Assembly: GCF_900100185.1 (NCBI RefSeq)
Contig: NZ_FNEN01000010.1
Location: forward strand, 1 to 64,000
From: Natribacillus halophilus
GTDB taxonomy: Bacteria; Bacillota; Bacilli; Bacillales; Marinococcaceae
Direction: 5' to 3'
Length of the DNA stretch: 64,000 nt
Both the position numbers and the translations under genes were made by a program. Under the pieces are notes generated by a model. It was not told the DNA's origin. It ran no database searches and was given only the letters and a program-made list of their open reading frames with translations. Below, piece after piece: positions 17,221 to 26,232 of this stretch (position 1 is its first letter; each line of letters opens with the position of its first letter).

Positions 17221-18805
17221 CTCAACTTTCGGACATGACTAACACTCGTAAACCACTGATATAAAGGGATTTAAGACTAATTCACCCTCGAGAAAGTAAC
17301 GGTTTTCGCAAAAATTCCGGCAAGTTATCAAACAAGCGATCCAAAAACGGCTGAATTTGCTCGTCCGTGAGCAAGTGTTCTTCCGCCAGCATCGAGCCTA
17401 AAACATCAAGGATCATCAAAAGGGCTTCAGAAAATCGAAGATCCTCTATCTCATCACAACACATGAAAAACAGCTGACCAATCGTGCGAGGATCTTCTTC
17501 CTCCCGCGAGCTCACAGCGAGCATCATGTAGCGGAGAAAAACAATTGATGTGTGCGCAGTTAACGCATCATAACTGCGGCATTGGAATTCTTTGGCCAAT
17601 CTCAAGTGAGATTTGGTCACTTTGAAAAAGCATTCAATGGCCCCAGCGTTTACCATAAATGCGAACAGCATCTTCTTCGGTATGATCCAGGTTCGTCGTG
17701 AGAATGGCTAACCACTGTTTCGAACGGTTACGATCACGAACAAAAATGATGCGAGCTTGAATCTCTTGCCCATGTTCATCCGAACCTAGACCAACAAGAA
17801 TGGAAGCAAGGATTTTTGCCCGGCCTCGTTTCTTGCGCACGTTTTGGTAAAGCTGGTTCAACGTATAGGATTCCCCTTCGTAGGTATAGTGAATCTTGGG
17901 GGATCGCTTGATCATACATACGACATCCAGGGGATACTGGGTGACCACTCGTTTGATGATCGAAGGGTAGGCAAACCAACTATCGAATAGGAGCGTTTTA
18001 GCGCCAAGCTTCACAGGATTGATGTCATCCAGCAAGGTGAACAACGTTTCCGTCCCTTTCTGCAGTGCTTCTTGTCGGCGGCGGTAATCCACCGTTCGTT
18101 TGTCGATGTTCGGATTCACCTCCTGGAAACGGTTTTTTTCATTTCTCGAACTTAGCAATGAAAAAGCCAAGGGCAGAAACGTCGCACCATCCGACCAACC
18201 AAGCGTAAGCATGCGAAAACCTTTAAAGTAGGCGCCTGTGCTGTGGTCTTTGACACGTGATAGGAGTTCGACGGCTTTACTGCGATTACGGTCATAGCTC
18301 GAATCATCGACGATCAACACACCATCGCGATCCGTCAACGGTTGGAGATAGGTCTCTATGAGATGCGCGCTCACCAAGACGAGAAAATTCCGCCAGTTAT
18401 ACGTTGCGCGTTTCATCAAGTCGTACACGGCATCCTTTTCCGGCGCATCCGGAAGGCGGCCGGACTCGAGCGTCCGATAAAGATTCTTCCCTTGCAGAAC
18501 GAGGGAAAAGATAAATTGTACAAGAACGAGGGCAGAAAATCCTTTTTCTTTATGGATATTGGATTGGTGCAAAAACGTACCAATTTTAGCCTGTTTGAAA
18601 AAGTGCGTCACGCGAGATTGTTGCTGGTTACCTTGATCAGAATTTGGTATCATTGAAACCACAGAAAACATCCTTTCTTTGGTTTTGGTGTGGTGCCTTT
18701 ATTTTACCAAAGAACAGGGTGTTTTTTGCTTTTTTGGACAAAAAATCTGCTACAAATCCTAATTTTATAAGGGTTTACCTGTGATTTTCAGCTCCGAAAG
18801 TTGAG
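17221..18805. mobile_element. IS4-type insertion sequence, 1585 bp
   Basis: Perfect terminal inverted repeats CTCAACTTTCGGA (17221-17233) and TCCGAAAGTTGAG (18793-18805), with GTAAACC shared further in. Flanking direct repeat TTAATTA at 17214-17220 and 18806-18812 is the target duplication. It contains one transposase gene on the minus strand. Confidence 0.9.
17282..18671 (-). pseudogene. IS4-family transposase with a frameshift
   Basis: The first frame (18671 to about 17634) holds the DDE catalytic residues in VDDSSYDRN and LFDSWFAYP; the second frame (to 17282) holds the C-terminal IECFFKVTKSHLRLAKEF. The YREK signature is split: YGKRWG in one frame and IECFFKVTK in the next. Removing one base in the GGGGCC run near 17640 restores Y-2-R-3-E-6-K. 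Otherwise full length (about 460 aa). The copy is inactive unless the indel is a sequencing error or programmed. Confidence 0.88.
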
Positions 18806-18813
18806 TTAATTAT

Positions 18814-19611
18814 TTACAAAGGTAAATCACGCTTTTTGAACAATGCAATACCTCCAGCATAGAGCACCACTGCAATTGATCCTAGAACGGTCATCCCAAT
18901 ATAAGCGAAGGTATCTCCGGCAAATAATCGATCTGGATCAAACAGTGCAAAAATGGATAAGTTGCCAAGCCAACTAACGTTTTCCCCGGTATTTCCAAGC
19001 ATCTCTAGCACAATAAAAGCAATGGGTAGTCCTGCACCAAGTCCTAAGCTGTATCTTGCTTCATTGGATGTACAGGAAGCAAAAAAGCAAATTCCGCTTA
19101 TTGCATAGTAGAGCAGCATCGCGTAGACGTTGAGCAAAATAAACTGTCCTACCTCCAGTTCGCCTGGAAACATCGACACAGAGACAATGATTTGAACAAT
19201 AGTAATAACCGTAAATACCAGTGTAATGGAAAGAATGCTAAACATTGCCTGTGTTACTGCAATTTTAGTTCGTGAATTAGACGTAGAGAGTAAATAAGCC
19301 ATACTTCCCTTATCTACATGACTCGCAATGAGCTGATGATTGACAATAACCGTGATAATTAACGGGAATAAATATAACAACATCGAATACAAAAAACCTG
19401 AAATATGGGTTAGAAGTGTGCTACCAAATGTAATACCACCTGCATCAAGAAGTTCTTGTGGCATCATTTCCATCATCTCTGCCATTGTATCCGCATTTTC
19501 CGGATCAAACATTGATACTATAATAACCGCGTAAAAGGAATAAATGATCGTGATCAGCAGCCAAATAAACCGATTCGCTTTCACATCTGCTTTAAATAAG
19601 GTGAATGACAT
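18814..19611 (-). CDS. ABC-2 type permease (exporter 1)
   Basis: 265 aa from ATG 19611 (MSFTLFKADVKANRFIWLLI), preceded by GGAGGGAAATTAAC on the minus strand. Six hydrophobic segments and the general pattern of ABC-2 export permeases. The start lies 1 base after the stop of the ATPase gene, so the two form one operon. The IS4-type element sits directly downstream of its stop codon. Substrate unknown; drug or peptide export is the usual guess. Confidence 0.85.
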   Translation of the reverse strand: MSFTLFKADVKANRFIWLLITIIYSFYAVIIVSMFDPENADTMAEMMEMMPQELLDAGGITFGSTLLTHISGFLYSMLLYLFPLIITVIVNHQLIASHVDKGSMAYLLSTSNSRTKIAVTQAMFSILSITLVFTVITIVQIIVSVSMFPGELEVGQFILLNVYAMLLYYAISGICFFASCTSNEARYSLGLGAGLPIAFIVLEMLGNTGENVSWLGNLSIFALFDPDRLFAGDTFAYIGMTVLGSIAVVLYAGGIALFKKRDLPL

Positions 19612-19612
19612 G

Positions 19613-20494
19613 TTAATTTCCCTCCTTACCGTAATAACGCATAAATATTTCCTCAAGTGTTTGAGTGGAAGCATCGATACTGGTAACATTGCAATTTGCC
19701 AATGCTTTTAGCATCTCGTTATAGTTGCCGTTAATCACAATTTCCACCTTGTTAACATCAGAAACGGTATAATCCAAACCGCTCATTTTAACTTTTTCTA
19801 TATCTCTTTTATGTTCAAATGTAATAAAGAACCTTTTTTTTAGGGAAGCTTTCAAAGTGGTTATATCCTCTACGGCGACAATTTTGCCTTCACGAATAAT
19901 CGCCACTCTTTCACACGATTGATCGACTTCACCAAATAGATGGGAGGACATGAGAATGGTTTTCCCGCGATTCCGTTCTTCATTGATAAGCTCTACAAAC
20001 TTTCTTTGCATCAGTGGATCCAGACCGCTCGTAGGTTCATCAAGAATGATGACTGCCGGATCATGCATAAATGCCGCAATCAATCCTACTTTTTGTTTCA
20101 TTCCCTTGGACATCTTGCGAATTTTTCGACCACTATCTAACTCGAATCGTTCAATGAGACTGTCTTGAAGCTTCTTATTATCGATGCCACGCATGTCTGA
20201 AATGAATTTGAGAAACTGCATGCCTGTCAGATGATTGAAAAAAGCAATTTCCCCAGGTACATAACCTAGCTGCCGTTGAATTTTTGCTGCGTCTGTCCAG
20301 CAATCTAATCCACTTATAGAGGCACTACCATTTGTTGAGTTAACAAACCCCATTAAGTGACGTATTGTTGTTGTTTTTCCTGCTCCGTTAGGACCTAAAA
20401 ATCCAAACACCTCTCCATTTTTCACCTGAAAACTTACATTAAATATCCCTTTGCCGTTGGAATATTTCTTCGTTAGTGAATTTAATTCGATCAT
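19613..20494 (-). CDS. ABC transporter ATP-binding protein (exporter 1)
   Basis: About 293 aa from ATG 20494 (MIELNSLTKKYSNGKG). Walker A GPNGAGKTTTI (about 36-46), signature variant MSKGMKQKV (about 133-141) in place of LSGGQ, Walker B VIILDEPTSGLDP (about 150-162), and the C-terminal extension of the antibiotic-exporter class. Divergent from the TetR gene at 20644, with paired operators between, so control by that regulator is likely. Confidence 0.9.
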   Translation of the reverse strand: MIELNSLTKKYSNGKGIFNVSFQVKNGEVFGFLGPNGAGKTTTIRHLMGFVNSTNGSASISGLDCWTDAAKIQRQLGYVPGEIAFFNHLTGMQFLKFISDMRGIDNKKLQDSLIERFELDSGRKIRKMSKGMKQKVGLIAAFMHDPAVIILDEPTSGLDPLMQRKFVELINEERNRGKTILMSSHLFGEVDQSCERVAIIREGKIVAVEDITTLKASLKKRFFITFEHKRDIEKVKMSGLDYTVSDVNKVEIVINGNYNEMLKALANCNVTSIDASTQTLEEIFMRYYGKEGN

Positions 20495-20540
20495 GGTCAT
20501 CACTCTTTTCCACAAAAATATATAACATATATGCAACTAC

Positions 20541-20587
20541 GTTACATAATATCAAATAAAATCACACCTGTCTATAACTTATGTAAC
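20541..20587. promoter_or_regulatory. Inverted-repeat operator between ABC exporter 1 and its TetR gene
   Basis: GTTACATAA (20541-20549) and TTATGTAAC (20579-20587) form a perfect spaced inverted repeat in the divergent intergenic region; a weaker ATAACATATAT / TGTTATATACA pair flanks it. Probable site(s) of the TetR protein. Confidence 0.6.
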
Positions 20588-20643
20588 AATTAATTTGATT
20601 TGTTATATACATTTGCGTAAAATGATGATGGGGTGATTAAGAA

Positions 20644-21243
20644 ATGAACGGTTTTGAAAAAAGAAGAAACGAGAAAAAAATACAGATTATTCATGCACTA
20701 ACAGATCTTATTTGGACACGAAGCTTGAGAGAAATTGGAGTGCGGGAGATCGCTGAACGTGCAGGCGTTTCTCCAGCATCGATATATAACTTTTTTGGGA
20801 GTAAGGAAGAGCTGGCAAAACAAGTCTTTTACCAAGTAACAGAAGAGGTTACGGATGAGCTTAAACACCTTATAGATGATGAAGAACTTACTTATAAGGA
20901 AAAAATAAAAAAAATATTTTATTCTTCTTCAGAACGACAAGAAATGTTAAAGAGTGAGGGGTTGAAAAACTTTACGTTTGAAGATCCTTCATTTAAACAA
21001 CATGTTGATGAATTAATACATAAACATACCATTCCTATGTTTGTGAAGTTAATTGAACAAGGAAAAGCTGAAGGAAAAATTTCTCACGGTGTTTCTGCAA
21101 GAGCCATCATGATGTATGCAGACGCTATATCAGTCATGATGAGCAACCCAGAAGCAAGAGAAAACATGGATGTGGGGCTTCGCAAAGAAATGACACACTT
21201 ATTTATGTACGGTGTTTTTGGAAACGAGGCGGAAGAAAAATAA
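20644..21243 (+). CDS. TetR/AcrR family regulator (exporter 1)
   Basis: 199 aa. N-terminal helix-turn-helix REIGVREIAERAGVSPASIYNFFGSKEEL (about 24-52) is typical; the C-terminal ligand domain is helical. The ATG follows GGGGTGATTAAGAA. Divergently placed from the ABC operon 18814-20494, so it probably represses it and itself. Confidence 0.92.
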   Translation: MNGFEKRRNEKKIQIIHALTDLIWTRSLREIGVREIAERAGVSPASIYNFFGSKEELAKQVFYQVTEEVTDELKHLIDDEELTYKEKIKKIFYSSSERQEMLKSEGLKNFTFEDPSFKQHVDELIHKHTIPMFVKLIEQGKAEGKISHGVSARAIMMYADAISVMMSNPEARENMDVGLRKEMTHLFMYGVFGNEAEEK

Positions 21244-21376
21244 GAAGTGGGGCTAAAACATGGGGACGGCTCTCGTGTTTCGTTGTTCTAATTTCCGAAC
21301 TCCTCGTATTAAGCGGTAAAATAAATATTGAATAATCCTGATATAGACCTTTTCGAGGGGTTGGGCAGTGCCCTTA

Positions 21377-21441
21377 TTGATAAGTCATCTATTATGTGTT
21401 ACTATGTACCAGTAGTAAGTAATACATAATATCAGTATTAC
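21377..21441 (+). promoter_or_regulatory. Promoter and operator, first copy (PadR operon)
   Basis: -35 TTGATA (21377-21382), 17-bp spacer, -10 TACTAT (21400-21405), then inverted repeat GTAATAC-N9-GTATTAC (21419-21441) downstream, a likely PadR operator. Confidence 0.65.
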
Positions 21442-21515
21442 GTAATAGCAAGCGGTAAAATAAATATTGAATAATCCTGATATAGACCTTTTCGAGGGGT
21501 TGGGCAGTGCCCTTA

Positions 21516-21580
21516 TTGATAAGTCATCTATTATGTGTTACTATGTACCAGTAGTAAGTAATACATAATATCAGTATTAC
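21516..21580 (+). promoter_or_regulatory. Promoter and operator, second copy (PadR operon)
   Basis: Same elements 139 bases on: TTGATA 21516-21521, TACTAT 21539-21544, GTAATAC/GTATTAC 21558-21580. This copy ends 19 bases before the PadR start. Confidence 0.65.
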
Positions 21581-21599
21581 GTAATAGCAAAGGGTGATT

Positions 21600-21929
21600 G
21601 TGCTGGAAAACCTAACGGCAATGTTCAAAGGCGTGCTTGAGGGCTGCGTCCTTGAAATTATAAGCCGCAAAGAAACCTATGGCTACGAAATCACGAGGCA
21701 GCTAAATGATCTCGGTTTTACAGATGTTGTGGATGGGACAGTTTATACCATTTTGGTGCGACTTGAGAAAAACAAATTGGTGGAGATTACGAAAAAGTCA
21801 TCTGATAAGGGACCTCCGCGCAAGTTTTACGTACTTAACGACGAGGGGCGTGAGGAGCTGCGGAGGTTCTGGGAAAAATGGGAATTTGTTGCGTCGAAAA
21901 TTAACGAGTTAAAGGAGAAAAAACAATGA
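21600..21929 (+). CDS. PadR family transcriptional regulator (exporter 2)
   Basis: 109 aa from GTG 21600, with AAAGGG 7 bases before; GTG 21594 is possible. Winged-helix motif ILEIISRKETYGYEITRQL-like (here LEIISRKETYGYEI) and VDGTVYTILVRLEKNKLV are classic PadR. It heads a five-gene operon with two DUF1048 proteins and an ABC exporter, the usual setting. PadR proteins repress such exporters until a drug binds. Confidence 0.92.
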   Translation: MLENLTAMFKGVLEGCVLEIISRKETYGYEITRQLNDLGFTDVVDGTVYTILVRLEKNKLVEITKKSSDKGPPRKFYVLNDEGREELRRFWEKWEFVASKINELKEKKQ

Positions 21930-22273
21930 ATTTATGGGAAAAAATTACAGTAAGCGACATGACTAAAGAAATGAAAAGTTTTGAATCGAGAGCCAAAAAG
22001 CTACCGGTTGATTATCAAGTGGCATGGGAAAAAATTAATGCCAATCTTTGGCCGCACTCAGATTTCACCGGGCGCAACCTTATGCCAATTCTTGACGGTG
22101 TACTTGGCCTGCTCGAAGAAACGGCGGCGGACGGTCAAAGTGTCCAAGAGGTTTTAGGTGACGATATCAGAGGCTTCTGTTTGGCGCTGGCCGGCGAAGA
22201 AGGGGCAAAGTCTTTTCGCGACAAGTGGCGCGAGCAACTCAACAATAACATTGCTAAAAAGTTAGACAAATAA
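21926..22273 (+). CDS. DUF1048 family protein (first of pair)
   Basis: 115 aa, ATG overlaps the padR stop by 4 bases (ATGA type). DUF1048 proteins are small helical cytosolic proteins found with PadR regulators and ABC exporters; function unknown. Visible motif: KKLPVDYQVAWEKINANLWP, with a paralogue directly downstream (ALPQDYQIVYKEIQKYL). Confidence 0.87.
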   Translation: MNLWEKITVSDMTKEMKSFESRAKKLPVDYQVAWEKINANLWPHSDFTGRNLMPILDGVLGLLEETAADGQSVQEVLGDDIRGFCLALAGEEGAKSFRDKWREQLNNNIAKKLDK

Positions 22274-22284
22274 GGAGGCAAAAA

Positions 22285-22668
22285 ATGAGTATACAAGACA
22301 TTATCGAAGGCAAAAAAGAGTGGCGAGCGCACATGGCGCGTGTCAAAGCGCTTCCGCAAGATTATCAGATTGTTTATAAAGAGATTCAAAAATATCTCTT
22401 TAAGGTCGGCCCCGTTGAGCTAAACGACGGGATAGGTTTGCTCTCGGGGATTATCGATCTTTTAGAAGAGGGTGCGGTCTCGGGAAAAGGAGTGCTCGAA
22501 GTGACGGGTAGTGACGTAGCGGCATTCTGCGACGATCTAATCAAAGATTCAAAAACCTACGCTGACCTCTATCAAGAATCTGTTAACCAAGAAGTTAACA
22601 AATCCATGAAAAAGGCTACAGATAAAACAAAGGAAAAGGGGGGATATCGGGATGGAAAAAGCAATTGA
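22285..22668 (+). CDS. DUF1048 family protein (second of pair)
   Basis: 127 aa, ATG after AAGGAGGCAAAAA. Paralogue of the preceding gene; shares the DYQ-KEIQ-YL core and a DGxGLL...DLLEEGAxxGxxVLEVTGxDVxxFCDDL pattern. Ends inside the start of the ATPase gene (17-base overlap), implying coupled translation. Confidence 0.87.
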   Translation: MSIQDIIEGKKEWRAHMARVKALPQDYQIVYKEIQKYLFKVGPVELNDGIGLLSGIIDLLEEGAVSGKGVLEVTGSDVAAFCDDLIKDSKTYADLYQESVNQEVNKSMKKATDKTKEKGGYRDGKSN

Positions 22669-23410
22669 AGTGAAAAGTCTGCAAAAGTCTTTCAAAGACA
22701 CAGGGGTCCTAAAGGGCGTCGATTTTGAAGTAAAACGAGGTGAGATTTTCGCCCTACTCGGTTCCAACGGCGCGGGCAAGACAACGATTGTTAAAATCCT
22801 CACCACGTTGCTTATACAGAACGGAGGAACCGCCGTCGTAAACAGCTTTGATGTAACGTCAAAGCCCGATAGCGTACGGCAGTCAATCAGCCTGACTGGA
22901 CAATTTGCAGCTGTAGACGAGATTTTGACCGGGCGGGAAAATCTTATTATGATTGCCAAGTTGCGGCACCTCAAGAATCCGCGAAAGATTGCGGACGATA
23001 TGCTCGATCGTTTCGGCTTGACCGCCGCTGCAGATCGCAAGGTATCCACATATTCAGGTGGTATGCGTCGCAGGCTGGATATCTCCATGAGCCTTGTGGG
23101 AAAACCGCAGCTCATTTTCCTCGACGAACCGACTACCGGGCTCGACCCCGAGGCACGCATCGAGGTTTGGAAGGTAATCAAAGAACTTGCTGACAACGGA
23201 ACGACGGTATTCTTGACCACGCAGTATTTGGAGGAGGCTGAACAACTTGCCGACCGGATTGCCATTCTGCACGAGGGAAGGATTATCGCCAATGGTACGC
23301 TCTCGGAGCTAAAAACGCTGTTCCCATCCCCAAAGGTGGAGTATGTGGAAAAACAACCTTCATTGGAGGAAATATTCCTCGCAATCATTGGTAAAAAGGA
23401 GGCAAAGTAA
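22652..23410 (+). CDS. DrrA-like ABC transporter ATP-binding protein (exporter 2)
   Basis: 252 aa. Walker A GSNGAGKTTIV, signature YSGGMRRRLDISMSL, Walker B LIFLDEPTTGLDP, and the H-loop replaced by Gln (TTQYLEEAEQLAD) as is usual in the daunorubicin-resistance (DrrA) group. Expected to pair with the permease directly downstream and export hydrophobic drugs or peptides. ATG preceded by AAGGGGGGATATCGGG. Confidence 0.93.
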   Translation: MEKAIEVKSLQKSFKDTGVLKGVDFEVKRGEIFALLGSNGAGKTTIVKILTTLLIQNGGTAVVNSFDVTSKPDSVRQSISLTGQFAAVDEILTGRENLIMIAKLRHLKNPRKIADDMLDRFGLTAAADRKVSTYSGGMRRRLDISMSLVGKPQLIFLDEPTTGLDPEARIEVWKVIKELADNGTTVFLTTQYLEEAEQLADRIAILHEGRIIANGTLSELKTLFPSPKVEYVEKQPSLEEIFLAIIGKKEAK

Positions 23411-24178
23411 ATGGAGAGTACAAAGAAACACTTTTTCAGCGATATGGGCGTTATGCTTGGACGTTCCATGCGCCATATTACCCGCAGTATGGACACTATC
23501 ATCACGGTCACCATCATGCCGATTGCACTTATGCTGTTATTCGTCTATGTAATCGGAGGTGCGATTCAATCCGGAACGGATAACTATGTGAATTACCTGT
23601 TGCCTGGCATACTGCTAATGGCCATTGCAAACAGTATAGGCTACGTGTCTTTCCGCTTGTTTACCGATGTACAACGAGGAATATTCGATCGTTTCCACTC
23701 CATGCCAATTGCGCGTTCGGCCGCACTGTGGGGACATGTGCTGACCTCGTTGGTATCCAATGCTATTTCAATTGTTGTCATTATTCTTGTAGCGTTGATC
23801 ATGGGTTTTAGTTCGTCGGCGGGGATACTGTCATGGCTAGCCGTAGCAGGCATACTCGCGTTATTTACACTGACCTTAGCTTGGATCGCGGTGATTGCCG
23901 GAATATCCGCGAAATCAGTGGACGGTGCAACCGTAGTTGCCTATCCGATTCACTTTCTGCCTTTAATTAGCTCGGCGTTTGTGCCGACCGAGACGATGCC
24001 TTCGGGCATTCGCACCTTTGCCGAAAACCAGCCGGTGACTCCGATCGTGGAAGCTATACGCGCGTTCCTCTCAGGTCAGCCGGTGGGCAGCGATATATGG
24101 GTTGCTCTTGCCTGGTGTGTTGGGATATTGCTCGTAGCGTATTTTTTTGCGATGAGGGTTTATAAAAAGCGGGTATGA
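23411..24178 (+). CDS. DrrB-like ABC-2 permease (exporter 2)
   Basis: 255 aa, starts directly after the ATPase stop. Six membrane segments and the ABC-2 features VYVIGGAIQSG, NYLLPGILLM, a cytosolic DVQRGIFDRFHSMPI loop and PLISSAFVPTETMP. Last gene of the PadR operon; a terminator follows. Confidence 0.92.
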   Translation: MESTKKHFFSDMGVMLGRSMRHITRSMDTIITVTIMPIALMLLFVYVIGGAIQSGTDNYVNYLLPGILLMAIANSIGYVSFRLFTDVQRGIFDRFHSMPIARSAALWGHVLTSLVSNAISIVVIILVALIMGFSSSAGILSWLAVAGILALFTLTLAWIAVIAGISAKSVDGATVVAYPIHFLPLISSAFVPTETMPSGIRTFAENQPVTPIVEAIRAFLSGQPVGSDIWVALAWCVGILLVAYFFAMRVYKKRV

Positions 24179-24193
24179 TTTATTTAAAGAAGG

Positions 24194-24240
24194 AAGCAGC
24201 AGTTTAGAACTTTATTTTCACGTTTGCTGCTGCTTTTTCT
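24194..24240 (+). terminator. Intrinsic terminator of the PadR-ABC operon
   Basis: AAGCAGCAG (24194-24202) pairs with the TGCTGCTGCTT arm ending at 24235, followed by T5. Confidence 0.8.
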
Positions 24241-24428
24241 ATTTCAATGATAAGACTATAACTATGGGACGATCTATCCATCCTTAACTGTATATTTTAC
24301 ACGTATCATGTAGATACCCCCGTATATGGTTATTGAACGGAATAGGGACTGCGCCATAATCCTATAAAAATGAATAAACTGCATGAAATCAAATTTAAAA
24401 TCCTTTTTTCATTTTCCGTCCCAGTCTC

Positions 24429-25604
24429 TTAAAAGATAGTTAAAAGCGATCCTCCTATTGCACCGGAAAGAACAATGATCCAAGGTGGAAGTTTTAAATA
24501 AACGAGCATAAAGAACAACAGTGCAGCTAAAGCAAAGTCCATAGGGGTGAGAATAGCACTCGTCCATATGGGTTGGTAAAATGCAGAGTTGAGTATGCCT
24601 ACAACGGCTGCATTAACGCCCATAAATGCACCTTTAATCTTACTGTTTTCTCTCAACGAATACCAAAATGGTAACGTTCCCAATATAAGGAGAAATGCTG
24701 GGAGGAAGATCGCAACTGTTGCCATTAGTCCACCTGCCCACCCACCAATATCAGCTCCAATATAGGAAGCAAACGTAAAAAGAGGACCCGGAACAGCCTG
24801 GGCTGCACCATAACCGGCAAGAAATGACTCTTCACTGATTAATCCCGTAGGAACAAATTCTCGTTCCAAAAGAGGAAGGACCACGTGTCCGCCTCCGAAC
24901 ACTAAGGATCCTGCACGATAAAAGCTATCGAATATGCTGATCCAAGTCATTGAACTAAAATGACTTAAAAGAGGGAGGCTCATCAATAGTCCGAAAAATA
25001 ATGTTAAACAGATGCCCCCAAACCGTTTTGAAATCGGAAATGTCATGGATAGCTTTTCCTCGTTTTGATTGTTCCTAAATATAAAGTAACCTACGAGCCC
25101 TGCAATAAGAATGACACCGATTTGAGAAAGAGAATGAGGGATCATTAAAGTTGCAATGAGAGCAAATAACGCAATCGTTTTTCTTGTTAGGTCGGGCGTT
25201 AAATTTTGAGCCATACCGAGGATTGCATGAGCAACGACAGCTACGGCAACAATTTTCAAACCTTGAATAAAACCAGCATCTACAACGCCAAACTCCTGTG
25301 CGATGAATGCGAATAAGATTAGCGCAGTGACGGATGGCAATGTAAATCCAAGAAAAGAAATAAAGCCACCAAAAACGCCACCTCTCATTACCCCAATACC
25401 GATTCCTACTTGACTGCTGGCTGGTCCGGGTAAAAACTGACTTAAAGCCACTAAATCAGCATAACTTTTTTCATCCATCCACTTCCTTCTGCGAACATAT
25501 TCTTCATGAAAATAACCTAAATGAGCAATAGGACCGCCAAAGGAAGTTAGTCCAAGCCTTGTAGAAACAACTAATATCTCCAAAAGTTGTTTTAAATAAG
25601 CCAC
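24429..25604 (-). CDS. chrA: Chromate transporter ChrA
   Basis: 391 aa with about 10-12 membrane helices and two related halves. The family motifs are present: TSFGGPIAHLGYFHEEYV and LSQFLPGPASSQVG in the first half, FGGGHVVLPLLEREFV and GYGAAQAVPGPLFTFASYIG in the second. Predicted chromate (and perhaps sulfate) carrier that lowers cellular chromate. In one unit with the PadR-like gene upstream (15 bases apart). Confidence 0.93.
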   Translation of the reverse strand: MAYLKQLLEILVVSTRLGLTSFGGPIAHLGYFHEEYVRRRKWMDEKSYADLVALSQFLPGPASSQVGIGIGVMRGGVFGGFISFLGFTLPSVTALILFAFIAQEFGVVDAGFIQGLKIVAVAVVAHAILGMAQNLTPDLTRKTIALFALIATLMIPHSLSQIGVILIAGLVGYFIFRNNQNEEKLSMTFPISKRFGGICLTLFFGLLMSLPLLSHFSSMTWISIFDSFYRAGSLVFGGGHVVLPLLEREFVPTGLISEESFLAGYGAAQAVPGPLFTFASYIGADIGGWAGGLMATVAIFLPAFLLILGTLPFWYSLRENSKIKGAFMGVNAAVVGILNSAFYQPIWTSAILTPMDFALAALLFFMLVYLKLPPWIIVLSGAIGGSLLTIF

Positions 25605-25619
25605 TCCTGCACCTCTTTT

Positions 25620-25928
25620 CTAATCTTTGATTTCCTTAAAAAGTTCATAAGCCTTATTCCTGGCTTCAACTAATACTTTTTCACCTTGGTCGGTGATGGA
25701 GTAGTATTTTCGAATCTTGCCGCCAACGTTTCGATTTTCTTTAGTTAGCAATCCATCGGATTCCATTGTGTGTAGAATTGGATAGAGTGTTCCAGCACTA
25801 ATATTGTATCCGTGTTCTTTTAACTCTTCGACCATCCATACACCATAAATGGGATGTTCTTTTGCATGGTGTAGAATGTGGATTTGAATAAAACCAAGAA
25901 AGAGCTTTCTGAGAATTTTTTCTTCCAT
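25620..25928 (-). CDS. PadR family regulator of chrA
   Basis: About 102 aa from ATG 25928 (MEEKILRKLFLGFIQIHIL), preceded by GGAGATTAAGC on its strand; the longer frame to 25991 runs through the operator. PadR core: HPIYGVWMVEEL, ISAGTLYPILHTMESDGLL and a basic wing GGKIRKYYSIT. Regulators of this type are regularly found before chrA in Bacillaceae. Confidence 0.9.
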   Translation of the reverse strand: MEEKILRKLFLGFIQIHILHHAKEHPIYGVWMVEELKEHGYNISAGTLYPILHTMESDGLLTKENRNVGGKIRKYYSITDQGEKVLVEARNKAYELFKEIKD

Positions 25929-25959
25929 GCTTAATCTCCTCTCAAAAGAGATATAAAAA

Positions 25960-25980
25960 CGATATCGAATAACGATATCG
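25960..25980. promoter_or_regulatory. Double palindrome operator upstream of padR-chrA
   Basis: Two copies of the palindrome CGATATCG (25960-25967 and 25973-25980), 13 bases apart, just upstream of the padR start. Likely autoregulatory site. Confidence 0.6.
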
Positions 25981-26158
25981 AAATAATACATTATGAAATG
26001 TTTATATTCAAGGCTTTTTAAGGATATTTACACAATCTTTATATTTAAAATGGAGCATCAACCTTTTAAAAGACGCGATCGTGGAGGTTGTTTGGAAACC
26101 AATGCTTACGGGCAGAATAATTGCGTTTGCCACCAGGGTGATTTTTTCAGAATTTGAA

Positions 26159-26208
26159 TTGACCATTATGGTCAGAAGAGATATCCTTGAATTGACCGAA
26201 ATGGTCAA
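26159..26208. promoter_or_regulatory. Paired TetR operators upstream of exporter 3
   Basis: TTGACC-ATTAT-GGTCA (26159-26174) and TTGACC-GAAAT-GGTCAA (26192-26208). Same half-sites and 5-base spacers, 33 bases apart, right before the TetR start. Probable autoregulation. Confidence 0.7.
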
Positions 26209-26232
26209 ACAAGAGACAGGGGGTGAGCAGAT

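Larger units (their letters stand above)
21311..21588. repeat. 139-bp exact-looking tandem duplication of a promoter region
   Basis: Bases 21311-21449 are repeated as 21450-21588 (both begin AAGCGGTAAAATAAATATTG). Each copy carries a full promoter and an operator-like inverted repeat upstream of the PadR operon. Confidence 0.93.

Noticed and set aside
22549-23517. 322-aa minus-strand ORF opposite the DrrA-like ATPase
   Set aside because: Antisense frame of a well-supported gene; Ser/Arg-rich composition typical for shadows.
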